Shown piece by piece: positions 1 to 6,492 of a stretch of 12,266 nucleotides of DNA. The translations under genes and the position numbers were made by a program. The notes beneath the pieces were generated by a model that made no database searches, was not told the DNA's origin, and saw nothing but the letters and a program-made list of their open reading frames with translations. The DNA is from an uncultured Clostridia bacterium (GTDB lineage: Bacteria; Bacillota; Clostridia; Oscillospirales; Acutalibacteraceae), in the NCBI GenBank assembly GCA_937901145.1, contig CALCHE010000070.1:1-12266 (forward strand), given 5' to 3'. Each line of letters opens with the position of its first letter. The stretch's first letter is position 1.

Positions 1-1
1 G

Positions 2-940
2 GGTGCACAGCTTGCACTGTGGGGATTTTTTAAAAAGCTGGTTATTGCTGACAGGCTCGGAATTTTCGTAAATGAAATCTACGGCAATTATACGAATTAT
101 GAGGGTCTGATAATTATTATAGCGACGGTGTTTTATTCCGTGCAGATATATGCTGACTTTTCAGGCTGTATTGACATCGTTTCGGGTGTATCGGAAATGT
201 TCGGCATTAAGCTGGCCAAAAACTTCAATCATCCCTATTTTTCAAAGACTATGCCTGAATTCTGGCGCAGATGGCATATTTCTCTTGGTGAATGGTTCAA
301 AGATTATATCTTCTATCCCGTTTCAGTCAGTAAGCTTGTTAAAAAGGTCAAAAAGAACAGCAAGTCAAAAAAAGCGGGGGAAATGTTTGCTTCCTGCTTC
401 CCTGCCTTCGTGGTATGGGTAATAACAGGTATATGGCACGGTGCCTCCTGGGGATTTGTAACCTGGGGTATGTTCCACGCCGCACTGATTATTTCGGGAA
501 CTGTCTTTGCTGACCTTAACGGCAAGATAAACTCGAAGCTCGGCATCAGCACCGAAACCTTCAGCTGGAAGCTCTGGCAGATGAGCCGTACCTTCATTCT
601 TTGCTGTATAGGCAGAGTTTTCTTCATAACAAACGGACTTTCAGAGGCTTTTGATATTTTAAAAAGAGCCTTCAGCGGTCTTCATTTCGAGTTTATCGTA
701 GAGGATGCGCTCTATGGCTACGGTCTTGACAAAAACAACATCATTTTAGCACTCTTTGCCATTTTTATTCTGTGGGCAGTCGATATGCTTCAGGAAAAAT
801 ACAGACTACGCGACGAGCTTCAGAAGCAGGGCATAATATTCAGATGGCTGATAATTTTACTCGGCATATTTGCTGTCATCATCTTCGGCACCTACGGTCC
901 CGGATTTGAGCAGAACAGCTTTATATATGAACAATTCTGA
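2..940 (+). CDS. MBOAT family O-acyltransferase (DltB/AlgI-like), 5' partial
   Basis: The reading frame is open from the first bases of the window to a TGA at 938-940, so this is the C-terminal ~312 residues of a protein that normally has about 400-500. It is a polytopic membrane O-acyltransferase. The family motifs are in order: a QIYADFSG stretch near base 150, the block EFWRRWHISLGEW (first conserved His at 275-277), and GIWHGASWG, whose His at 437-439 matches the invariant MBOAT catalytic histidine. Several hydrophobic segments follow. A very lysine-rich loop (about 330-385) is probably cytoplasmic. MBOAT proteins of the DltB/AlgI/PatA type move an acyl group from a cytoplasmic donor to an extracellular polymer. 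The carrier protein gene starts 24 bases downstream and a ligase gene lies in the same operon, which favours a DltB-like, carrier-dependent enzyme over an acetyl-CoA-dependent one. The family call is firm; the acyl group and acceptor are unknown. An internal GTG at 128 is not the real start. Confidence 0.93.
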   Translation, partial: GAQLALWGFFKKLVIADRLGIFVNEIYGNYTNYEGLIIIIATVFYSVQIYADFSGCIDIVSGVSEMFGIKLAKNFNHPYFSKTMPEFWRRWHISLGEWFKDYIFYPVSVSKLVKKVKKNSKSKKAGEMFASCFPAFVVWVITGIWHGASWGFVTWGMFHAALIISGTVFADLNGKINSKLGISTETFSWKLWQMSRTFILCCIGRVFFITNGLSEAFDILKRAFSGLHFEFIVEDALYGYGLDKNNIILALFAIFILWAVDMLQEKYRLRDELQKQGIIFRWLIILLGIFAVIIFGTYGPGFEQNSFIYEQF

Positions 941-950
941 TAAAAAGAAA

Positions 951-955
951 AGGAG
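951..955 (+). promoter_or_regulatory. Ribosome binding site of the carrier protein gene
   Basis: AGGAG lies 9 bases before the ATG at 965, in the short gap after the MBOAT stop codon. It fixes the start of the carrier protein gene and fits co-translation from one polycistronic message. Confidence 0.7.
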
Positions 956-964
956 CAAAAAAAC

Positions 965-1186
965 ATGAACGAACTTTTTGACGTATTAAAGGAAACCTAC
1001 CCTGACATTGATTTTACCAAGGAAAAGAATCTTATTGATGACGGTATTCTTGATTCTGTGGGTATGGTAACACTTATTTCTGCTATTGAGGATCATTTCG
1101 ATATTTCCGTTACTATGGAATACATTCAGCCTTCATATTTTCAGTCTGCTGAAAATATGTGGGAAATGATAGAGGAGCTGATGTAA
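965..1186 (+). CDS. Acyl carrier protein, DltC-like
   Basis: This is a 73-residue acidic, helical protein. The motif DDGILDSVGMV contains Asp30-Ser31; Ser31 is the expected site for the 4'-phosphopantetheine arm. DltC proteins carry a very similar LLDS-x-G-TV motif and are about 78-81 residues long, so the size and the spacing from the N-terminus fit. Known carriers of this kind receive an acyl-adenylate from a partner ligase as a thioester and present it to an MBOAT at the inner membrane face. Here the partners are probably the ligase at 2632 and the MBOAT just upstream. The gene sits between the MBOAT (24 bases upstream) and the transporter (start 3 bases after its stop), so it is almost surely co-transcribed. 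It could be a general carrier for another acid; nothing in the protein tells which acid it holds. Confidence 0.9.
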   Translation: MNELFDVLKETYPDIDFTKEKNLIDDGILDSVGMVTLISAIEDHFDISVTMEYIQPSYFQSAENMWEMIEELM

Positions 1187-1189
1187 CTG

Positions 1190-2614
1190 ATGAAAAACAA
1201 GAAAAAATTAATCACTATTATTCTCGGACCGCTGCTGTTCCTGCTTTGCTATTTCCTTCTTCCTGCTGACGTTTTTACCACTGCTGCAGCCAGAGGTTCA
1301 GTCGGTATGGTTTTATGGATGGCTTTATGGTGGGTTACGGGTCCTGTTGACTATGCCGTAACAGCGTTTTTACCCATAGCTGCAAACGCAGTGTTTAATT
1401 TTGTGGATATGTCTGCTGTTATTTCGAATTATTCTTCTGAAACCATTCTTCTGCTTTTAGGCGCATCCATTCTTGTTGTATCCTGGGAGATTACCGGTCT
1501 TGACAGGAGGATCGCAGCTAAGTGTCTTTCTCTCGTAGGCGGAAGTCTCGCCACACAGATTATATTCTGGTTCATTCTTTCTACTGCACTTTCAGCTGTT
1601 CTTCCTAATGCGGTTGTATGTGCCACTATCACACCTATCGCTGTTTCGATGCTTAAATTCATCGGTGAAGAGGATATCGGAGAAAGCAAAAACGGCTCAC
1701 TGATTCTTCTTACCATTGCTTACGGTGCAGGTGTAGGCGGTCTGGCCACACCTCTGGGCGGTGCTATGAATCTCGTCACCGTCGAGTATATCGAGGAGCT
1801 TACGGGTCAGGAATTTATGTATACCTCCTGGGTAGTACGCTTCCTTCCCATTATGCTTGTCCTTGTAGCAAGCAATGTGCTTTATCTCGTTGTACGCCAC
1901 TGTAAAAAGGGTGAGCGTATAGCCGGCTCAAAGGAATATTTCGTTTCCGTATATAAGGAAATGCCGAAAATGACTAAGGAAGAAATCATATCCTTCCTTC
2001 TCTTCGTTGTGGCTACGGTGCTTTCATTTACCCGCCAGCTTTATCAGGATTTCCTTCCCGGCCTCAAGCCTGCCTATGTATTCATTATCTGCGCCGTTAT
2101 TTCCTTCTTTGTGAAAAAATCAGACGGTGAAAGACTTATGAGATGGAAAAATACTCAGGGCAAAATTCTCTGGGAGCTTATCTATATCTTTGCAGGCGGT
2201 CTGGCTCTCGGTACTCTCATCAATAAGAGCGGTGCCGCAGAAAACATCGGTACACTCGTTTCGGGTATGAATCTTGACGGCGGATTTGTCACGGTGCTTA
2301 TTATCATTACAGTAACTCTTCTTCTTTCTGATGTTACCAGTAATACCGCTACAGCCGCTGTGGCGATCCCTATCGTTATCAGTATCGTAAACGGTATGGG
2401 TAAGGACCCCATTCCTTATGTTTACATCGCATCTATCGGTGTAAATCTTTCCTATATGCTTCCCACCTCTATCCGTGCCATTCCTGTCGGTTACGGACTT
2501 AAGCCCAAATTTATGCTTAAAGAGGGTATAGGCATGACAGTTATCGTTATCGCTCTTATGAGTATCACAGGCTACCTTCTTCTCACTTACTGGCCTGCAT
2601 TCAGCACTACCTGA
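1190..2614 (+). CDS. DASS/SLC13-like anion (carboxylate) transporter
   Basis: This is a 474-residue, highly hydrophobic membrane protein of the ion-transporter superfamily, closest to divalent anion:sodium symporters (CitT/INDY/SdcS type). The two-fold pseudo-repeat is visible. In the first half, LPN (138-140) sits where SNT is usual, followed by ATPLGGAMN (186-194), matching the family's G-x-P-x-N loop. In the second half, TSNTATAAVAIPI (383-395) has a perfect SNT motif. The matching last loop, usually MLPVATPPNA, reads MLPTSIRAIPVG (423-434) and has lost the Pro-Pro-Asn. The RBS AGAGGAG (1171-1177) lies inside the end of the carrier gene and the ATG is 3 bases after its stop, so the two genes are translationally coupled. 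The setting suggests it imports the acid that the downstream ligase activates, or handles an anion linked to the acylation. The substrate is unknown. A diverged sulfate or arsenite-type member of the superfamily is possible but less likely. Confidence 0.87.
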   Translation: MKNKKKLITIILGPLLFLLCYFLLPADVFTTAAARGSVGMVLWMALWWVTGPVDYAVTAFLPIAANAVFNFVDMSAVISNYSSETILLLLGASILVVSWEITGLDRRIAAKCLSLVGGSLATQIIFWFILSTALSAVLPNAVVCATITPIAVSMLKFIGEEDIGESKNGSLILLTIAYGAGVGGLATPLGGAMNLVTVEYIEELTGQEFMYTSWVVRFLPIMLVLVASNVLYLVVRHCKKGERIAGSKEYFVSVYKEMPKMTKEEIISFLLFVVATVLSFTRQLYQDFLPGLKPAYVFIICAVISFFVKKSDGERLMRWKNTQGKILWELIYIFAGGLALGTLINKSGAAENIGTLVSGMNLDGGFVTVLIIITVTLLLSDVTSNTATAAVAIPIVISIVNGMGKDPIPYVYIASIGVNLSYMLPTSIRAIPVGYGLKPKFMLKEGIGMTVIVIALMSITGYLLLTYWPAFSTT

Positions 2615-2618
2615 TTCC

Positions 2619-2623
2619 GGAGG
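2619..2623 (+). promoter_or_regulatory. Ribosome binding site of the acyl ligase gene
   Basis: GGAGG starts 5 bases after the transporter stop (2612-2614) and lies 8 bases before the ATG at 2632. The 17-base intergenic gap leaves no room for a separate promoter, which supports one operon. Confidence 0.75.
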
Positions 2624-2631
2624 AATAAAAA

Positions 2632-4101
2632 ATGTTCAATTCAGTTGTTCAGGCGGTATTTTCACACGCCGAAACAAAGAAAGATAAAATCTGCCTTGCT
2701 GATGAAAAGGGCAGTGTAACCTATAGCGAATATAAGGAGCTTATTCTTAATATAGCCGCAGAGCTTCAGTTTCTCGGCATAAAAAAGGATGACAAGGTTG
2801 TTATTGAAGCCTCACAGACTATCGATTTTCTTGCCACAGCCTTAGCTGTTCAGCTTATCGGCGGTGTTTTCGTTCCCGTAGAGCGTAACTGCGCCTGGGA
2901 CAAGACTCTCAGAATCGCTGAGACAGCAGAGGCAGTGCTCGTTGTTTCTCTCAAAGAGCAGGAAAGCGGTGATATAAAGCACCTTTCTATGGCTTCTCTC
3001 GCAGAAAATGCCAAAGAAAAAGCACAGACGGTTTCCTATGAATTTTCTGACAGAGACACGGTTTGTGAGCTTCTTTTCAGTACAGGCACCACAGGCAAGG
3101 AAAAAGGTATCGCCATCACTAACGGTAATAATATTGCTCTGGCTGAGAATGTAATGTTCGGTGTGAAAATGGAAGAGGACAATGTGGAAATGATTCCTTC
3201 ACCTCTTAACCATTCGCACGGTCTGAGAAGATATTACGCCAATATGGTAAAGGGTGCCACTGTAGTTCTTGCTACAGGTGTTATGAATGTTATCGGCTTT
3301 TTCGGACTTATGGACAAATACGGTGTCAATTCTATGGATCTTGTGCCTACAGCACTCACCGTTCTGCTTAAGCTTTCGAAGGGTAAGTTCGCTGACTATA
3401 AGGACGTAATGCGTTACATTCAGTTCGGCTCCGCGCCTCTTTCTGACGGTGACAAGGAAACTATACGCACACTCCTTCCTGATACTCATCTTTATAATTT
3501 CTACGGCAGTACGGAAAGCGGATGTATATGCATTTATGACTTCAATGACGGTAAGGATAAGCCGAAATGCATCGGCAAGCCTACTCATAACGCTAAAATT
3601 GTTATCGTTGACGAGGATCGTAACGAAATCGGTGCTACAGAGAATAATACAGGTCTGCTGGCATCCTTCGGCGGTATGAATATGAAGGGTTACTGGAAGG
3701 ACGACGAGGAAACTGCCAGAGTTATGTTTGAAGGCGGAATCTATTCCAATGACGAGTCCTACTTTGATGAGGATGGAGACATCATCCTTTTAGGCAGAAA
3801 GGGCGACGTTATCAATGTAGCCGGCAATAAGGTTTCTCCCGACGAAATCGAGGATGTGGTCAAAAAAATGCAGGGTGTCGAGGACTGCGGATGTATCGGC
3901 ATTTCTGATCCTCTGAAGGGTAACGCTCCCAAACTTTTCGTTCAGATGAAAAAGGGATGTGCTTTTGATTCCACAGCCATAAGAGCCTTTATCGCAGGTG
4001 AGCTCGAGCCTTATAAGGTGCCTTCGGTTATTGAAGAGATTGAACTTATTCCCCGCTCTTTTAACGGTAAGCTTTTGAGACGTGCCTTAAGAAACATATA
4101 A
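2632..4101 (+). CDS. AMP-forming acyl-adenylating ligase (ANL superfamily)
   Basis: This 489-residue protein has the full order of ANL core motifs. The P-loop FSTGTTGKEKG is at 149-159, NFYGSTESG (A5) at 289-297, YSNDESYFDEDGD (A7 region) around 371-383, LLGRKGD at 386-392, and VAGNKVSPDEIE at 396-407. A C-terminal NGK carries Lys480, the usual adenylation lysine. The length is near that of DltA and stand-alone CoA ligases. It should activate a carboxylic acid with ATP to acyl-AMP and then load a thiol, here probably the carrier protein encoded at 965. At the A4 position the sequence reads PLNHSHGLRR (191-200). Amino-acid-activating members, including DltA, have an FDxS-like motif there whose Asp binds the substrate amino group. 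This points to a non-amino-acid substrate. A plain acyl-CoA ligase role is possible, but the operon argues for loading the carrier. It is cytoplasmic, with no signal or TM segment. Confidence 0.9.
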   Translation: MFNSVVQAVFSHAETKKDKICLADEKGSVTYSEYKELILNIAAELQFLGIKKDDKVVIEASQTIDFLATALAVQLIGGVFVPVERNCAWDKTLRIAETAEAVLVVSLKEQESGDIKHLSMASLAENAKEKAQTVSYEFSDRDTVCELLFSTGTTGKEKGIAITNGNNIALAENVMFGVKMEEDNVEMIPSPLNHSHGLRRYYANMVKGATVVLATGVMNVIGFFGLMDKYGVNSMDLVPTALTVLLKLSKGKFADYKDVMRYIQFGSAPLSDGDKETIRTLLPDTHLYNFYGSTESGCICIYDFNDGKDKPKCIGKPTHNAKIVIVDEDRNEIGATENNTGLLASFGGMNMKGYWKDDEETARVMFEGGIYSNDESYFDEDGDIILLGRKGDVINVAGNKVSPDEIEDVVKKMQGVEDCGCIGISDPLKGNAPKLFVQMKKGCAFDSTAIRAFIAGELEPYKVPSVIEEIELIPRSFNGKLLRRALRNI

Positions 4102-4107
4102 AATACA

Positions 4108-4137
4108 AAAGCAACGGTTTGATTTTACCGTTGCTTT
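4108..4137. terminator. Bidirectional intrinsic terminator
   Basis: A perfect 11-bp stem (4108-4118 with 4127-4137, core GCAACGGT/ACCGTTGC) encloses an 8-base loop. On the + strand it is followed by AATTTTTATCTTTT. On the - strand it is followed by TTTTGTATTTT. It lies 6 bases after the ligase stop and 5 bases from the stop of the convergent phosphoesterase gene, so it can end transcription of both. Confidence 0.85.
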
Positions 4138-4142
4138 AATTT

Positions 4143-4838
4143 TTATCTTTTGATAATCTCACCTGTTTTTGCATTGATTATGTTATTAAAAACAGAGATG
4201 TGAGTCGTGGAAATGAACTTATCCAGATGCAGGGATCCGAAATACCAGTGGCTGAATTCACATATACGGCTGACATCCTCCAGATAGGTGTTGATGGCGG
4301 TGATGCTTGCGTCGCTTCCCGTGTGAAGCATCAGGAAATCCTTGATTTTGGCAGGGGGCTCGTGAGTGATGACCAGGTCAACCTTGCCGCCGTATTTCTG
4401 CAGATTGTCTACACCCTCCATAAGCTCTTCTCTGGTGGGAATTTCCATATCTGACCAGGTATTCATTTCGAAACGGATGTCGATGTCGGGACTTTCTCCT
4501 CCGCCCATAGTGAAAATCTTTGTGCCTTCGATGTTGAAAACCTGTCCTCGCATAAGATGGAAAATGTTTGCGGCTATGTGGTGTACCTTTCCGCCGTTCC
4601 ATTTTTTGATTTTCAGCTTTGAGAGCATTTCGAAATTTTCGTGAGTGCCGTCCACGAAGCAGATGTTATATTTCTTTTTGCTGAGCTTTTTCAGTACGCT
4701 CATTTCTTCCTTGGAGCCGTTCCATATAAAGCCGAAATCACCGCATACGATGAGTGTGTCGCCTCTGCCTAATTTTTTCAGCCTCGGGTCATCGAAGCGT
4801 GAGGCTATGCCGTGGGTATCTCCTGTAACATAAATCAT
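4143..4838 (-). CDS. Calcineurin-like metallophosphoesterase
   Basis: This 231-residue cytoplasmic protein starts GDTHG (Asp7, His9), followed by VCGDFG (Asp34), FVDGTHEN (64-68 core), VITHEPP (His159) and YFGSLHLDK (199-207). These are the ordered metal-binding blocks of the metallophosphoesterase fold. In the usual family the third block is GNHE and the last is GHxH. Here they read GTHE (Thr65) and GSLH (Ser202), so two residues that normally bind or support the di-metal site are changed. The size and the conserved HLMRGQVF segment (94-101) match a common Firmicutes subfamily of single-domain phosphoesterases of unknown substrate. The start is supported by GAGG 8 bases upstream on the minus strand (4847-4850). 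It stands alone between a convergent operon and a divergent gene. The substrate is unknown, and activity may be altered or lost. Confidence 0.85.
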   Translation of the reverse strand: MIYVTGDTHGIASRFDDPRLKKLGRGDTLIVCGDFGFIWNGSKEEMSVLKKLSKKKYNICFVDGTHENFEMLSKLKIKKWNGGKVHHIAANIFHLMRGQVFNIEGTKIFTMGGGESPDIDIRFEMNTWSDMEIPTREELMEGVDNLQKYGGKVDLVITHEPPAKIKDFLMLHTGSDASITAINTYLEDVSRICEFSHWYFGSLHLDKFISTTHISVFNNIINAKTGEIIKR

Positions 4839-4932
4839 TTGTTTTTCCTCGCTTTTCTTTGTGGAAAAGTTAATTTTATTTTAAAGTTTGCGATAATTGA
4901 AAAAAGCTATATACTTTTTTGTATCTTTTTGT

Positions 4933-4938
4933 TATAAT
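4933..4938 (+). promoter_or_regulatory. Candidate -10 element for the pseudo-carboxypeptidase unit
   Basis: A perfect TATAAT lies about 100 bases before the start at 5036 in the very AT-rich divergent intergenic region. The -35 at normal spacing is poor (TATACT around 4910-4915), so this is only a candidate. AATAC (4950-4954) and GTATT (4960-4964) form a small palindrome, and CTGTAT occurs twice 15 bases apart (4943 and 4958). Both lie just downstream of the -10, where an operator could sit. Confidence 0.4.
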
Positions 4939-5035
4939 TAATCTGTATAAATACTGTCTGTATTCTATCATATATTTCGGTATATTGCAAATATAAAAGG
5001 AAAATTTCAAAAAATTTACATTTGGGGTGTTTAAA

Positions 5036-6424
5036 ATGAAAAAATTCGTGGCTGTTATGGCTGTTTTACTTATAGCTCTTACTCTGTGTTTACCTGTCGG
5101 TGCTGTTTTTGATTCGGGTACCGTTACGTCTAAGCTGAAATCCGATGTCTACTATATGGAAAGTCTTGACGAGGATACAGCCTTTTTCGACAGAAACTCC
5201 TCTAAGCAGGTTCCTGCTGCAGCCTTCGTAAAAATTCTGGCTGCTGTGACCGCTATCGAAAAGTGGCCTGAGCTCGATGAAAAGGTAACTGTAACAAAGG
5301 ACAATCTTTCTCTTATGGAATACGGCTACGGAATCAGAACCGCTCTTTATAAGGCGGGGGAGAAGGTAAGCAAAAGAGAACTCATCGACTGTCTGATTAT
5401 TTACAGTGCTAACGATGCCGCAAGTATTATTGCCTATGAAATTTCAGGTTCACTCGATGCTTTCATAAAAGAGATGCAGGCTACAGCCACTAAAATCGGC
5501 CTTACCTCTACTGTGGTAAAAAACATTCACGGCTTCGACGAGGACGGACAGTACACCACAGCCAGAGATATAGCTAAAATGCTTAAATACGCTCTTAACT
5601 ATCCTGTGTTTGTGGAGGCATTTTCCGCTTCAAGCGTAACCTTAAAGAAAACCTCTCTGAACGAAGAGAGAACATATAATGCCAGTAATAAAATGATAAA
5701 TGCTACCATTTCCGATTATTACCATTCCTCAGTAACGGGAGGTAAGCAGACTATGACCGACAGAGCCGGTGAATGTATCGCTGTCGTTTCCTCTAAGGAC
5801 GGCTATTCCTATCTGACGGTCGTTCTCGGCGGTAAGCTTATGGATATCGACAATGACGGTGTGGACGAAAACACCTGTATGACCGATGCGAAAAAGATGC
5901 TTAACTGGGTGTACGAAAACATCCGCTACAGAGTAGTAGCTTCTCCCACACAGCACGTGGCTATGGTCGAGGTGGTATCGGGCAAGGGTACCGATAAGCT
6001 TCGTCTGATCCCCGAAAAGGAAACCTCGGCTCTCGTCCCTTCGAATGCTACTACAGCTTCGGTTCTCTTTGAGGTAGTCGAAGGCACCGTGCCCGAAAAG
6101 GTAAAGGCTCCCGTAAAGGCGGGCGATATAATCGGTCAGGCAAATATTCTTTATGCAGGTCAGATATTAGCTAAAATCAATATCGTAGCCGCTAACGATG
6201 TGTCTCTCAGCTTTACAGGCCTTCTTATTAATACTACCAGAACGATTATGACCTCGTGGATATTTATTGTTATCGTAGCTCTCGCCACTGCAGGCTGTAT
6301 CGTTTATCTGCTTATGAGCTATAACACATATAAGAAAAGAGAGAGACAGAAAAAAGCCATTCAGGCGAGAATACAGAGAAAACAGGCACAGCAGAAGAAA
6401 ATGGCTGAGCTGAATAAAAAATAA
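5036..6424 (+). CDS. PBP5-family (peptidase S11) protein, catalytic serine missing
   Basis: I chose the ATG at 5036 (462 residues) because GGGGTG lies 6 bases before it; an in-frame GTG at 5027 lacks a good RBS. The layout is typical of D-alanyl-D-alanine carboxypeptidases of the DacA type. There is a signal peptide (1 to about 23), a penicillin-binding domain (to about 295), a beta-rich PBP5 C-terminal domain (about 300-385), a TM helix (about 405-428) and a Lys/Gln-rich cytoplasmic tail. The fold-level motifs are clear: YSANDAAS with SAN at 124-126, and TDRAGECIAVVS after the third motif. However, the SxxK serine is Ala63 (AAFVK; the Lys66 remains). The KTG motif reads KQT (237-239) in an ungapped match of VTGGKQTMTDRAG to the usual V-D-G-I-K-T-G-Y-T-D-E-A-G. 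It probably cannot act as a serine carboxypeptidase and may be a structural or regulatory pseudoenzyme. It is followed after 68 bases by the secreted esterase gene. Confidence 0.88.
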   Translation: MKKFVAVMAVLLIALTLCLPVGAVFDSGTVTSKLKSDVYYMESLDEDTAFFDRNSSKQVPAAAFVKILAAVTAIEKWPELDEKVTVTKDNLSLMEYGYGIRTALYKAGEKVSKRELIDCLIIYSANDAASIIAYEISGSLDAFIKEMQATATKIGLTSTVVKNIHGFDEDGQYTTARDIAKMLKYALNYPVFVEAFSASSVTLKKTSLNEERTYNASNKMINATISDYYHSSVTGGKQTMTDRAGECIAVVSSKDGYSYLTVVLGGKLMDIDNDGVDENTCMTDAKKMLNWVYENIRYRVVASPTQHVAMVEVVSGKGTDKLRLIPEKETSALVPSNATTASVLFEVVEGTVPEKVKAPVKAGDIIGQANILYAGQILAKINIVAANDVSLSFTGLLINTTRTIMTSWIFIVIVALATAGCIVYLLMSYNTYKKRERQKKAIQARIQRKQAQQKKMAELNKK

Positions 6425-6433
6425 AGCTTCGTG

Positions 6434-6453
6434 ACGGAATGAAACTGTTCCGT
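6434..6453 (+). other. Small hairpin between the two envelope genes
   Basis: ACGGAA (6434-6439) pairs perfectly with TTCCGT (6448-6453) around an 8-base loop. It is followed by A-rich DNA and has no T-tract, so it is not a convincing terminator. It may tune message stability or coupling between the two genes, or be chance. No clear promoter is seen in this 68-base gap. Confidence 0.3.
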
Positions 6454-6492
6454 AAAAAATGAGATAAAAATTAAACGGGAAGGATTGATACT

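Noticed and set aside
2632..4101. Calling the ligase DltA and the operon a standard D-alanylation operon
   Set aside because: The gene order and roles are similar, but the A4 region lacks the amino-acid-binding FDxS-type motif, a transporter is inserted and no DltD is seen. I kept the call at family level.
4200..4833. Plus-strand open frames opposite the phosphoesterase
   Set aside because: They overlap a gene with clear family motifs on the minus strand and have no RBS or family features.
5732..5752. Reading the third motif of the PBP5-like protein as VTG (Lys to Val)
   Set aside because: An ungapped match to the downstream TDRAG segment places the Lys of KTG at AAG 5744-5746, giving KQT. 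Lys is kept and TG is lost.
6434..6453. Terminator between the pseudo-carboxypeptidase and the esterase
   Set aside because: The stem is only 6 bp and no T-tract follows, so it was listed only as a small hairpin.
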